A DNA stretch of 64,000 nucleotides from JBMNIZ01 sp050951405 (GTDB lineage Bacteria; Bacillota; DULZ01), in assembly GCA_050951405.1 (NCBI GenBank), contig JBMNIZ010000001.1, positions 1 to 64,000 on the forward strand. Direction: 5' to 3'. Position numbers and translations under genes: made by a program. Under the pieces are notes generated by a model, which saw nothing but the letters and a program-made list of their open reading frames with translations, searched no databases and was not told where the DNA came from. How positions within the stretch are numbered: position 1 is the first letter of the stretch; every line of letters begins with the position of its first letter. Below are positions 18,642 to 27,882 of the stretch, one piece after another.

Positions 18642-20173
18642 AGAGAGCGTAAAAAGTTTTGTGTAAATGGTAATACTATCCAATAAAAGGAGATGACCAT
18701 TTATGCAAAACAAATCATTATTGGCAAAAGAATTAGCCAAAGGCTGCCGTAGTATGGATGACATCCATGAGAAGCTAAAAGACCTTTTTAAAGAGACCCT
18801 GCAGCAAATCTTTGAAGCAGAAATGGAGGAGCACCTTGGCTACGCAAAACATGATCCAGTCGGTAATAACAGCGGTAACAGCCGAAACGGTTACAGCAAG
18901 AAGACGGTAAAAACAAGGTTTGGACAAACTGAAATTGAAGTTCCCAGAGATCGTAACGGGGAATTTGAGCCTCAGATTGTCAAGAAATACGAGAACACAT
19001 CTAACCAATTAGAAGACCAAATTATTGCTATGTATGCTAAAGGTTTGTCTACCAGGGATATAGAAAAACACATGCAGGATATCTATGGTATTGATGTATC
19101 CCCTACTATGGTCAGTAAGGTCACAGATAAAATACTGCCTATGATTGCTGAGTGGCAATCCCGGCCGCTGGACCGAATCTACCCAATAGTATTCCTTGAT
19201 GCCATTCACTTTAAAGTGCGCCAGGACAGCCGTATTGTTAATAAGGCAGCCTACAGCGTTTTAGGTATCAACCTGGAAGGTCATAAAGAAATACTCGGTA
19301 TTTGGGTAGGAGAACATAAAAGTGCAAAGTTTTGGCTCAATGTTTGCAATGAACTGAAAAATCGTGGTGTTGAGGATATCCTAATTGCTTGCAAAGATGG
19401 TTTAGCCGGCTTTTCTGAGGCAATTAACGCTGTTTTTCCTCAAACAGAGCTCCAATTATGCGTAATCCACCAGATCCGTAACTCATTAAAGTATGTACCT
19501 TACAAACACAAGAAGGAAATAATGGCGGATCTGAAAAAAGTTTATCAGGCTTTAACCTTGGAAGAAGCAGAGTTTGCCTTTGGGGAATTTAAAGAAAAAT
19601 GGAGTAACAAATACCCAATTATAATTCGTTCCTGGGAGAATAATTGGTCAGAATTAACTACTTACTTCAAATATCCCCATGAAATACGAAAGATGATTTA
19701 CACTACCAACATCATTGAAGGTTATCACCGACAATTAAGGAAAGTCACCAAAACCAAGACAGCTTATCCAAACGATGAAGCGTTAATTAAAATAGTCTAT
19801 CTGGCTACCATGGATATTTATAAAAAATGGACCATGCCATTAAAAGATTGGGGGAGTTGTATCTCACAGTTTGCCATCTATTTCAGGGATCGAATAAAAC
19901 CAGGGTTAATAATATAACTTTTGGGGCTTCGCCCCAGAGTTTATCGCTTTTGTTCTCCCAAGGATATTTAAAGGATCGGTAAAGGGGCAGCAAAAAGCCA
20001 CCCCTATCCTCAGGAGAACCCTAACAGGCGCTCGGGTTGCCCTCCGGCATTGCCCTATCCCCCTGATAGGTAAGAGCCATGAATATTATTCCCAATTTAT
20101 GTTAAACTAATGCTAAGCCAGTAAACAAAGCTTTAAGGAACAAATCCATTTACACAAAATAATTTACACTTCC
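18642..20173 (+). mobile_element. IS256-family insertion sequence
   Basis: Terminal inverted repeats are visible: the left end contains TTTTGTGTAAATGG and the right end its complement CCATTTACACAAAA, with further matching bases to the outer ends. The flanks carry TTATTTT on both sides (18635-18641 and 20174-20180), consistent with the 8-9 bp duplication of this family. It encodes one full-length transposase. The right 250 bases are non-coding and include GGGGCTTCGCCCC. Confidence 0.82.
18703..19917 (+). CDS. IS256-family transposase
   Basis: 404 residues, normal full length for IS256 (Mutator-like). The DDE catalytic residues lie in PIVFLDAIHFKV, IACKDGLAGF and the late ... TNIIEGYHRQLRKVTK region; the N-terminal HLGYAKHD/NSGNSRNGY part is typical. 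The ATG is preceded by AAAAGGAGATG. It appears intact. Confidence 0.93.
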   Translation: MQNKSLLAKELAKGCRSMDDIHEKLKDLFKETLQQIFEAEMEEHLGYAKHDPVGNNSGNSRNGYSKKTVKTRFGQTEIEVPRDRNGEFEPQIVKKYENTSNQLEDQIIAMYAKGLSTRDIEKHMQDIYGIDVSPTMVSKVTDKILPMIAEWQSRPLDRIYPIVFLDAIHFKVRQDSRIVNKAAYSVLGINLEGHKEILGIWVGEHKSAKFWLNVCNELKNRGVEDILIACKDGLAGFSEAINAVFPQTELQLCVIHQIRNSLKYVPYKHKKEIMADLKKVYQALTLEEAEFAFGEFKEKWSNKYPIIIRSWENNWSELTTYFKYPHEIRKMIYTTNIIEGYHRQLRKVTKTKTAYPNDEALIKIVYLATMDIYKKWTMPLKDWGSCISQFAIYFRDRIKPGLII

Positions 20174-20328
20174 TTATTTTTTATAAAATCCTATGTTCTC
20201 AAAGCTTTTCGGACTTTATTCCCAGACATCGGATGCACCATCTCCACATGAAACTAGCATATTAGATTATGTGCTCTTAACCAACAGGGAGAGAATACTT
20301 TATTGCTGAAGATGTGTCCCAGATTCAC

Positions 20329-20886
20329 TTATCGTACCAACTCAAAATTTATGAATCTCCAGCCGTTGTCCAAAAACTCCAAGAAGAAGTCGTATTCCTC
20401 ATATCCGGCTACATTTTTTTGTTCGGGATCATCGTAGATTTCCACCGTAACTGTAAACTTGATTTGATTGTTGGATACCCTGACCAACTCATACGATTCC
20501 TCTCCCTTGAAAATATCGGTCCCTCTGTCCGCCGGCAGGACATACAGTTTGCCCTGGCGCTCCACATAGCGGTTAGAAGATCCGCTCATCAAGCTTTCTG
20601 TTATGTCTTCGGTGAAAAGCTCGTTCAGATAATCGGCAAGGGCTTTTTTTGAAGTGATGCCCGGTTGAACGACCTCAAAATATTTTTCACCGTCGACTTC
20701 GATATATTTCTCACTGTCATGCGGTATCGTTGTTAAATCAAACCAACCGTACGCTTCCCTTGCCTTAGCATAGAGCTCAAAGACCTCGTCATCTGTCAGC
20801 TCCATAGCAGCTTTTTCGGCGCAAGAAATCGAAATAATAGCTAAAAATGCGGTAACTATGCCAATGATCAGTATTTTTTGTTTCAT
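20329..20886 (-). CDS. IseA-like lipoprotein (DL-endopeptidase inhibitor family)
   Basis: 185 residues with a lipoprotein signal peptide; the lipobox Cys is in AIISISC. The mature part begins with a helix (LTDDEVFELYAKAREAYGWF), followed by a beta-rich domain resembling IseA/YoeB, which inhibits cell-wall D,L-endopeptidases in Bacillus. The match is by overall pattern and moderate in strength. It stands alone and a 155-bp gap separates it from the IS256 element. Confidence 0.6.
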   Translation of the reverse strand: MKQKILIIGIVTAFLAIISISCAEKAAMELTDDEVFELYAKAREAYGWFDLTTIPHDSEKYIEVDGEKYFEVVQPGITSKKALADYLNELFTEDITESLMSGSSNRYVERQGKLYVLPADRGTDIFKGEESYELVRVSNNQIKFTVTVEIYDDPEQKNVAGYEEYDFFLEFLDNGWRFINFELVR

Positions 20887-21359
20887 ATTAACCCCTCAAC
20901 AAAATGCAATTATCTCTCTTCATCGTTTAACTTCTGGAAAAAGGTATCAAGTGACCTGCTTCTCTTATTCCTTAGGTAACCAATCAATGCATTTTCAAAG
21001 CGTACTATCTGTTCGATTAGTTCAATAGAGATGATATCTTAAACTGAATATCTTAATGGTTTTCAACAAATTTTATAAATATGCGATATGAAAATATGCC
21101 TAAAATCTTCTATACCAACCTAACGGCGAATTCCTTGCAATGCCGGACGAGCTGTTCAACCGCGATGAATTTGGGCTAAAGGAAAACTGACAATCATGAT
21201 ACGGCGTCTGACTTATTCTTGTCAGGTTAATCTAGCAGTGGAAAATCCCAGTTTTGAAAACAAAACGCAAATCACCATCCAACAAATACACCTAAATTAT
21301 ACGATAATTTTCACACATTTTGAGTGATTATTATATAAATTCGTTGTTCATTACCTGAA
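20887..21359. other. Intergenic region with a short gene remnant
   Basis: Mostly AT-rich and without features. On the plus strand about 21125-21190 reads NGEFLAMPDELFNRDEFGLK and then EN before a TGA, which looks like the C-terminal end of a lost gene; no start or upstream similarity is visible. Confidence 0.35.
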
Positions 21360-22330
21360 TTAACCCAAATATACATTTTCGCAATGCCACAACAGAAAAT
21401 CCTTGGAAGGATCTTCATCAGTTTTCCGAGGCATCACGCAAAGCTTATGCCCATGGTACTGATAATAAATGCGGCCATTCCCAAAATCTTCTTTGAGCCG
21501 TCTGCTAACCTCAACTCGATAATCAGGCGCAATTGTCAAATAACCTTCATCAAAAAGCTTATGTATGTCGGAACGCAGCAGCACACCGTTTCGTATATGA
21601 TGAGGCCTACTTACAGAATAAGGTTTTATATGGACTGCTTCTAAAACAGGGAGCGCCTTTTCTCCACTTATTACACAGCGTCTTTAGTATGCGTCAGTAA
21701 CTAAAACACGGAATGCACCTTGACCTCATCGCCGTTCGCCAAATAATACCAGAGTATCAGGATAACTCCTGTAGTATCACTATTACTATTTCACCGAAAT
21801 AAAATTTTTCCCCGTCTCTCGCATACTTCTTGAAAAATGCGCTTTCCTTCACCTTCTTCTGTATCCATTCTCATTCCCCCTACTAAATTTGAAGGCCAAT
21901 CATACGGCTGTCTGATCCAGTCTTCTTGCTCAAAGAAGAAGGGTTCCCTCAAAATAATACACCCAACATAGGAATGGGAAACATCCATCCCGTACTTTTC
22001 TCTATATTTCTGTAAACTTTCTGAAAACTCGATAAGACTCTTAACGCCGTTTTTTTTGCGAAATGCATCCCACGCTTCTAAAACGGGTAGCCAAGAGTAT
22101 TTTACAAAAAAGCCCCCGCCAACAATGGAATAATACGGCTTTTTCAGCTTAAAAAGAAACAGCTCATTTGGTCGCAAAGCTCTAAATGCCTTGCTGCTCG
22201 GTCGCCAAAAATTGACTTCATCGAAATTCTCAGACTTGAGATTGTAATACCAATCATAATCAGTCAATCCAACAAACATAGTACCCACTAATTGCTCACC
22301 CCTGAATAATTTCCTATCTTTCACACCCAT
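21360..22330 (-). pseudogene. HNH restriction endonuclease, broken
   Basis: The N-terminal part (22330-21791) has the conserved FVGLTDYDWY, FRALRPNELFLFKLK and GGGFFVKYS segments of putative HNH restriction endonucleases. The C-terminal part is in 21360-21720: KALPVLEAVHIKPYS, HHIRNGVLLRSDIHKLFDEG and LLWHCENVYLG. Between them the frame is lost (stop after ...GKILFR, then a degenerate stretch), and a TAA interrupts the HNH domain in VTDAY-stop-RRCVISGEKALP. With a nonsense codon and a frame break this is a true pseudogene. The original start may be ATG 22279 (MFVGLTD). Confidence 0.82.
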
Positions 22331-22542
22331 TCAACGGTTTGCTTTTGGGGGTCATATGTTAGATTAAACAGAAGAACAGAAAAACATAAAGCTTAAAATC
22401 ACCCGTTAAAAAGATTTCCGATGTACTTTTCTTCACTTTTGCTGTAGTGTAAACACCTCGACAAAAATTTCCAATTTCTATTATATGCAGAGAAATGACT
22501 AATTTCAACCTGCTTCGGCTTTGTATTTAAGCAGAAAAGATT

Positions 22543-24147
22543 TTAAGCGTTTCTTTGCAGGAGAGCTGACTTGTCTCCTTTTAATTCAGCGAATACTATT
22601 CTGTTCCGACCGGAAACTTTGGCTTTATAGAGCAATTTATCGGCCATGGCTACAATGTCCGCCAGGGAAACTTTTGGTGAATATCGAACTGTAATTACCC
22701 CAAAGCTGGCAGTAACAAACTCTGAAACAGAAGATTTTTTGTGCTCAATTTTTAGATCCTGAATTCTTTGCCGAATCCTTTCGGCAATTTTCACCGCCCC
22801 ATGAATGTCCGTGTCAGGCAAAATGCAGGCAAACTCCTCTCCCCCATAACGAGCCGCCAAATCGACGGATCGGCTGATACAACTTGTCAACACTTTGCCT
22901 ACCTGGCGCAGACAATCATCTCCCATCACATGACCATAATAATCGTTATATTCTTTAAAGTGGTCAATATCCAACAAGATAACCGACAACTTGGATTTTG
23001 AACGTCTAAGCCTGGAATACTCATGTTCCAAAGTAGCATCAAAGCATCTTCTGTTCGGTATTCCTGTGAGGCTGTCCTTATTGCTTAATTCTGTCAGCTG
23101 CCGATTGGTTTCTTCCAATAATAGTTCCATTTCTTTTCTTTCATTTATGTCCGTAAACATGCCGAAAGACCCTTCAAATCTCCCGTAATCATCAAAAATC
23201 GGTTTGGCAGAAATCAGAAACCAGTGTTTTTGTCCGTCCTTTCTCAGCAAGCAGCATTCATAAACCGAATCAAGCCCCTTTTTCCGCAAGGACTCTTGAT
23301 GCTTGTACACATCTAATTGGCTCTCAGGGAAAAAGGAAATATATGACCTTCCAAGCATTTCATTAACCGTATATCCAAGCATTGACGCCATGTTTTTATT
23401 GGCAAAGGTAATTCTATAATCCTTATCAAAAATAAGAATGCCCTCAATGGCAGTCTCCACGATGCGCTGGAATTGTATTTGAGTTTTTTCCAAAGCTTTT
23501 TGCATTTCCACTATCTGCAGATCGCTTTTTTCTTTAGCCAGCATCAGCAGAATAAAACCGCTGATTAAAAATATACAAAAGCTCACCACCGGTATGACGC
23601 CGAATATGGGATCCCCTGCCAGGCTCAAGGCATATTGAGGAAACCCTAAACAGAGCACGGCACTTATGAGAAAAACCGATCCGGTTAGAAAATAACAGGC
23701 AGCCAAAATTAATTGCAGGGAAAACTTCATGCCTGATTTACCGAACAAAAACAGACTCGGCAAAAAGAAAAAGGTGCTTTGGAGAAGAAAGATTAATCCT
23801 GCTCGATAAGCCCTATCCAAAAAGATGGTTGCCAAACACACCAGAATTATCCCAACGGATATCGAAAGATGCAGCCGGTGTTTGACCAGTCGCCCGGTTA
23901 AAAAACGGACCGCCCAGGCTTCATAGGAACAGCCTAAGATTAAAGCAGTATTTGCCAGTATTGGTAAGCCGTCAAAGGTATTTGTCCTCAAGTAAAGCAT
24001 AAAGAACCCGGCAGCCTGCAGATGTTTTGCTGTAATCCAATAGGGAACTATCTGGGGACTGTTTTTTTTCATTCGAAATACGATCAACAGCAGTCCGAAC
24101 AAAAAAGAACCGACTGCCAGCATTAACATTACAGTTCTTAAATCCAT
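22543..24147 (-). CDS. Membrane diguanylate cyclase (7TM-PAS-GGDEF)
   Basis: 534 residues. The first 210 residues form about seven membrane helices, followed by a PAS domain (IVETAIEGILIFDKDYRITF...) and a GGDEF domain. The catalytic loop is RYGGEEFACILP, and an RxxD inhibitory site (RSVD) sits five residues before it, so product feedback by c-di-GMP is expected. It makes c-di-GMP from two GTP at the inner membrane face. No EAL domain. Confidence 0.93.
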   Translation of the reverse strand: MDLRTVMLMLAVGSFLFGLLLIVFRMKKNSPQIVPYWITAKHLQAAGFFMLYLRTNTFDGLPILANTALILGCSYEAWAVRFLTGRLVKHRLHLSISVGIILVCLATIFLDRAYRAGLIFLLQSTFFFLPSLFLFGKSGMKFSLQLILAACYFLTGSVFLISAVLCLGFPQYALSLAGDPIFGVIPVVSFCIFLISGFILLMLAKEKSDLQIVEMQKALEKTQIQFQRIVETAIEGILIFDKDYRITFANKNMASMLGYTVNEMLGRSYISFFPESQLDVYKHQESLRKKGLDSVYECCLLRKDGQKHWFLISAKPIFDDYGRFEGSFGMFTDINERKEMELLLEETNRQLTELSNKDSLTGIPNRRCFDATLEHEYSRLRRSKSKLSVILLDIDHFKEYNDYYGHVMGDDCLRQVGKVLTSCISRSVDLAARYGGEEFACILPDTDIHGAVKIAERIRQRIQDLKIEHKKSSVSEFVTASFGVITVRYSPKVSLADIVAMADKLLYKAKVSGRNRIVFAELKGDKSALLQRNA

Positions 24148-24311
24148 GGTAACCTCTCAGAAATTGATTTCAAAAATATAAAATGAATATAGAAACCTCC
24201 GCTGGAGTGCACATTATGGAAGTCTCTTTTCTTCATCTTCCTCCCAAATCCCTCCAACCGCTTACAAAAAAATTACACCACAGTTGTTCCATGGTGTTTC
24301 ACTCTTAATAC

Positions 24312-24340
24312 AAAAAAAGGCATAGTCGCCTCACTATGCC
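24312..24340 (-). terminator. Terminator of the arsR-hgcAB operon
   Basis: GGCATAGT/ACTATGCC with a 6-base loop; on the minus strand it is followed by TTTTTTTG. It lies 65 bases past the hgcB stop. Confidence 0.75.
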
Positions 24341-24404
24341 CAAACAATTCTCCTTGCAAAACAATCTCCAAACAGACACCTTTTCAATTATTTTTATCAC
24401 CCTT

Positions 24405-24698
24405 TCAGCAGCATTCCCCACCCCTTGAACAATCACAGCTCGGCTCGCTCCCGGTAAGCCAGCCCATGATCACTGCCGCGGCACATCCCACTCCAGCGTT
24501 AACAGTGATAGCGTTTGCAGAACAGTTTTTCGCGCAAGCGCCGCACTCCATGCAACGGTCTTTATCTTCAATCCGAGCTTTCTTATCATTCATGCTGAAA
24601 ACACCATGAGGGCAAACTTCCACGCATCTCCCGCAGCCAATACATTTTTCCACCCACAGACGGAGGGTAGTGACATTTTTCAAATATCTGTGTTTCAT
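24405..24698 (-). CDS. hgcB: Mercury-methylation ferredoxin HgcB
   Basis: 97 residues. Two 4Fe-4S motifs are present (CIGCGRCVEVCP and CMECGACAKNC), then the additional conserved Cys in NAGVGCAAAVI and the family's C-terminal vicinal pair (CDCSRGGECC at the very end). HgcB passes electrons to, and may hand mercury to, the corrinoid protein HgcA. The start follows AAAGGAGG, and only 11 bases separate it from the hgcA stop, so the two are co-transcribed as in all known methylators. Confidence 0.93.
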   Translation of the reverse strand: MKHRYLKNVTTLRLWVEKCIGCGRCVEVCPHGVFSMNDKKARIEDKDRCMECGACAKNCSANAITVNAGVGCAAAVIMGWLTGSEPSCDCSRGGECC

Positions 24699-24709
24699 AG
24701 CGTCCTCCT

Positions 24710-25798
24710 TTATGCCGTCAGACTGTTAATCAACAACAATACAATCCCCGCTACGGATGAAAGAGCAATGAGCGGCACAGCTATTTTCATTTCTTTGATC
24801 ACACCGGAAAAGGATGTATATGTTGAAGAGCCGGTGAAATTCATCGCCAGAAAGGCCGATAATGACGGCAAAACCAGCAAATACCCTATCACAAGAAAGA
24901 AGGGCCCAGACACAAACCAACCGTTATACCAGATCCATCCCAAGGTCCATAACAGCCCCAGCAGCCAGCCCTTCCACGCAAAGGCCCGGCCGGGAATCAG
25001 GGGAAGAAACAAAGGCGTGATGACGGTTCCCGTTAGCACAGCGCCCGTATAGGCGATAAAATCCGCCAGCCCGAAAGGCCTTGCTGCAAACAAGTTGATA
25101 AGAAACAACACACCAAAAACCTTTAAAGAAAACTTTGCGGCAGCCAACAGCTCCACTGGAGTGAGGACCAATCTATCCCACATTGTAAATTTCACGGTAC
25201 GCATTTCTTCCGTGGCCCTGCAGCCTGAATCTAAAAAGGCCTTTATATCCTTCGCCCTAACCGGCCCGTAAACCACAGAAAACCCCGTTTGTTTAGTCAC
25301 TTCATGAGCGCTCACACCGGGTGCCCCCAGCTGAGGCAGCACCAATTTCCTATGTGACACTATCTCGGACAGGCCAGTTTTCCATATGCGGCCCACCAAT
25401 TCATCAGTCCCGAAGGTACCTTTACCTGCGGCACACCAGACATTGATGCCTTTGGTATTAAGTATCAATACCCAGCAATCCATGCCTTTCAGTTCTTTCC
25501 GCAAAGCATCAAATGTCAGCTTGTAGTTTGCGCTAACCAGCACAGGAGAAGTTTGATCAGGCTTGCCTAACGCGTAAAGCCCAGGACTGATCTTGTAATC
25601 CATTCTGCCGATCCCCCAGCGCACCTTCCACGCTCCGAGCACGTCTCTAAAGCGAAGATTTGTTGAAACCACAGGCACGCTGCCTTTGGAGGTATGGATT
25701 TCACCCCTTATCCATTCATCTTTTCCATCATACGGCGTGAGGGATGCCGTGCTGCAGCAACTGTCGGCGGAGCAGCAGCAGGACTTCTCCTTACTCAT
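24710..25798 (-). CDS. hgcA: Mercury-methylation corrinoid protein HgcA
   Basis: About 362 residues from ATG 25798, which overlaps the arsR stop (ATGAGTAA); ATG 25804 is an alternative. The N-terminal half is the corrinoid-binding domain with the cap-helix motif NVWCAAGKGTFGT (Cys122), the residue that ligates cobalt in this family. The C-terminal third has about five membrane helices, as in HgcA. It transfers a methyl group from a corrinoid to Hg(II) at the cytoplasmic face of the membrane. An unusual Cys-rich start (CCCSADSCC, residues 7-15) may bind metal. With hgcB this is the complete gene pair required for methylmercury production. Confidence 0.95.
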   Translation of the reverse strand: MSKEKSCCCSADSCCSTASLTPYDGKDEWIRGEIHTSKGSVPVVSTNLRFRDVLGAWKVRWGIGRMDYKISPGLYALGKPDQTSPVLVSANYKLTFDALRKELKGMDCWVLILNTKGINVWCAAGKGTFGTDELVGRIWKTGLSEIVSHRKLVLPQLGAPGVSAHEVTKQTGFSVVYGPVRAKDIKAFLDSGCRATEEMRTVKFTMWDRLVLTPVELLAAAKFSLKVFGVLFLINLFAARPFGLADFIAYTGAVLTGTVITPLFLPLIPGRAFAWKGWLLGLLWTLGWIWYNGWFVSGPFFLVIGYLLVLPSLSAFLAMNFTGSSTYTSFSGVIKEMKIAVPLIALSSVAGIVLLLINSLTA

Positions 25799-26126
25799 TT
25801 TCATCACATCCTTTACAACAGCCTGCATCTTCTTTGCAAATGATGTTTTCTTTCTGGGCAGTTATGTGGTCGAAAAATTGCTTTATTCTGCTAATAGTAT
25901 CTGTGTTCAATGAATAATAGGTCCATTTACCTTGTTCCCTGCCAATGACCAGCCCAGATTCACACAAGAGCTTCATATGATAAGACAAGGTGGATTGAGA
26001 CATCTCGAATTTCTCTAAAATCATACAAGCGCAAAGCTCTCCACCCGAGAGCATATCCACAATCATAGCTCTTTTAGGATCTCCCAGCGACTTGAATACT
26101 CCAGCATAATCCGCATAGTCTCCCAT
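25791..26126 (-). CDS. arsR: ArsR-family metal(loid) regulator of hgcAB
   Basis: 111 residues. A winged helix with the ArsR metal-site motif ELCACMILEKF (compare ELCVCDL), the recognition helix SQSTLSYHMKLLCESGL and a Cys-rich tail (CKEDAGCCKGC). It shares its stop with the hgcA start, so it is the first gene of arsR-hgcA-hgcB. ArsR-type regulators next to hgcAB are known in several methylators and link the locus to arsenic. A consensus promoter lies 36 bases upstream. Confidence 0.9.
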   Translation of the reverse strand: MGDYADYAGVFKSLGDPKRAMIVDMLSGGELCACMILEKFEMSQSTLSYHMKLLCESGLVIGREQGKWTYYSLNTDTISRIKQFFDHITAQKENIICKEDAGCCKGCDENE

Positions 26127-26161
26127 AATGCCACCTCAAATCCATAAACATCGATATGACA

Positions 26162-26190
26162 ATTATATGCGTCAAATCGAAAAGTGTCAA
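26162..26190 (-). promoter_or_regulatory. Sigma-A promoter of arsR-hgcAB with overlapping dyad
   Basis: Read on the minus strand: TTGACA, 17 bases, TATAAT, both hexamers perfect. The region also contains inverted ATATGACA/GTGTCAATAT words around 26155-26192, a possible ArsR operator overlapping the promoter. Confidence 0.8.
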
Positions 26191-26356
26191 TATGAAACCA
26201 TGATGAAACCGTTTCTTCAACTAATGCTTCCCATGACGCCGCCCGCGAAAGCAACCTCCAAATAGCTTCCTGTCTATTTTGGCAGGACTTTTATCTTTTG
26301 GAGAGAATATGAAAGAAATATGTGGGTCAAACAATATTGATGAAGGAGGGATGAAG

Positions 26357-26635
26357 ATGTTCAGCGACTTTCTTAAGTTTGACAAAATGATTACCCCTGT
26401 CATCATTAAAATTATTTTTTGGGTTGGCCTGGTGGTGTCTGTGGTCATTGCTTTAGGCATGATTATCGCCGGGCTGAGCTCTCCCTGGGGCGGAGGGTTA
26501 CAAGTGCTGGGCGGTCTTGCTATCCTGGTTGTGGGCCCCCTCACGGTTCGCGTTTACTGTGAGCTGTTAATCATTATTTTTAAAATTAATGAGTCATTAT
26601 CCGAAATTAAAGAAAACTTAAAGAAAGATGCCTGA
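26357..26635 (+). CDS. DUF4282-like small membrane protein
   Basis: 92 residues from ATG 26357, six bases behind GAAGGAGGG (ATG 26351 lies directly against that site). Two transmembrane helices (IIFWVGLVVSVVIALGMIIA and LQVLGGLAILVVGPLTV) precede a cytoplasmic helix ending SEIKENLKKDA. The layout matches DUF4282 proteins of unknown function. It is divergent from arsR-hgcAB, but nothing ties it to that locus. Confidence 0.72.
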   Translation: MFSDFLKFDKMITPVIIKIIFWVGLVVSVVIALGMIIAGLSSPWGGGLQVLGGLAILVVGPLTVRVYCELLIIIFKINESLSEIKENLKKDA

Positions 26636-26642
26636 GCAGCAA

Positions 26643-26676
26643 AAAGATGCGGTATGCCCGGTACCGCATCTTTGCT
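26643..26676 (+). terminator. Intrinsic terminator
   Basis: AAAGATGCGGTA pairs perfectly with TACCGCATCTTT around a 7-base loop, just after the DUF4282-like stop. Confidence 0.7.
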
Positions 26677-26798
26677 TATACTCGCAGTGCTTTGTATGTT
26701 TTCAATCCGGCAGCAAAACCTAATCAAAAGTATTGGCATCAAAACTCTGGCATACCATTCTTTGACTCCCTCAACTTCACCGGAACTATTGGACTGTT

Positions 26799-26963
26799 TT
26801 ATCTGCTCTTTTTGTCAAGGTTGTTCGGTCTGAGCGGTCTCTTCTCTTCCTGTCCGGCCTTTTCACCGCCTTCCGGACTGCTGCCGGCAATTTCACTCTT
26901 GCTGCAGGCTGTAATTAAAAACACCATAAATAATCTAATCACAAAGATGAGCAGCCTTTTCAC
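26799..26963 (-). CDS. Short lipoprotein, possibly truncated
   Basis: 54 codons from GTG 26963 behind AGAGGAG. The protein has a clear lipoprotein signal (KRLLIFVIRLFMVFLITAC, then SKSE), followed by a charged, Gly/Pro-rich tail and a TAA. No family is recognisable. A different frame stays open past the stop (SNSSGEVEGVKEWYARVL), so it could be the beginning of a longer, frameshifted lipoprotein. The remainder of 26677-27108 shows nothing. Confidence 0.4.
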   Translation of the reverse strand: MKRLLIFVIRLFMVFLITACSKSEIAGSSPEGGEKAGQEEKRPLRPNNLDKKSR

Positions 26964-27108
26964 CAGCGAAACTCCTCTTGTCTCAAGTATAAAGCCTGCT
27001 TTCGCACGGTTGTTTGCAAATAAAAATAAGCCCGGCTTTCTTCTTAACCAAAACCGCGCTTATTCTTATTGCTTTCATTTAGTTTCTTTGTTTAGGAAAA
27101 AATTCATT

Positions 27109-27882
27109 TCACTGGTACTTTTTCCGATATGCAGACGGTGAAACCCCTACCTTCTCTTTGAACAATCTTGCCGAATAGCCGTTATACTCCATATTGCAGG
27201 CGGCAAAAGCCTGGGAGATAGAAAGATTGGTATCCAACAGTTTCTCCTTCAATTTGCTGATTTTATAATTAATATAATACTCGTGAGGGGTTACGCCCGT
27301 ATGTTTTTTAAACAGTTTGCTGAAATGAGTCTTGCTGAGACAGGCCGCTTTAGCAACTTCGTCCGCATTAAACGGCTCCAACCAATGAGCCTCTATATAT
27401 TGCTTGCCCAGTTGGATTTCTTCTTTCCCCCCGTATATCTTTTTGAGAATAAAAACTGCAGCAAAGTATTCCATTTTACCCTCAGCGTTGAATAAGGGGA
27501 AACAGGTAATGTCGGAACTGATAGTCTGAATATCTCTGTCTACCACATTAAAATACCGGATCAAATCTTTATAGGGTGCATTAAAATCGGTAAGATATAC
27601 AGTTTTGCCTGTCAGTACTTCCCTGACCTGCTCCATAAAACCGAGCTGGCGCACCACGGGATCCTCAAAAACGTTATACCTACCCACATGAGTTTCCACA
27701 CTTCTGATGCCTATCATCTCCAGCGCCGCTTTGTTAATCATCCTGGCTGTTCCGTCCAGGGAGAAAATTTGAATTGGATAGGGGAAGGACTCGAATACCT
27801 TGGCAAATATCTCTTCTTTTTCCAACAGCGCCGGAAAAGATTTAACAATGCCCTTTTGCCCGCCTTCCATTATGTCTCCCAT
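27109..27882 (-). CDS. AraC-family regulator with N-terminal PAS domain
   Basis: About 257 residues from ATG 27882, six bases after AAAAGGTGAG. A PAS-like sensor (residues about 20-150, beginning KVFESFPYPIQIFSLDGTAR) is followed by two AraC helix-turn-helix units (NADEVAKAACLSKTHFSKLFKKHTG and NLSISQAFAACNMEYNGYSARLFK). It lies divergent, 370 bases from prxU, and might regulate it, but no operator is apparent. Confidence 0.88.
   Translation of the reverse strand: MGDIMEGGQKGIVKSFPALLEKEEIFAKVFESFPYPIQIFSLDGTARMINKAALEMIGIRSVETHVGRYNVFEDPVVRQLGFMEQVREVLTGKTVYLTDFNAPYKDLIRYFNVVDRDIQTISSDITCFPLFNAEGKMEYFAAVFILKKIYGGKEEIQLGKQYIEAHWLEPFNADEVAKAACLSKTHFSKLFKKHTGVTPHEYYINYKISKLKEKLLDTNLSISQAFAACNMEYNGYSARLFKEKVGVSPSAYRKKYQ

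Noticed and set aside
26647..27141. Plus-strand open frame of 164 codons
   Set aside because: Composition is random-looking and it overlaps the better supported lipoprotein leader on the other strand and the AraC gene end.
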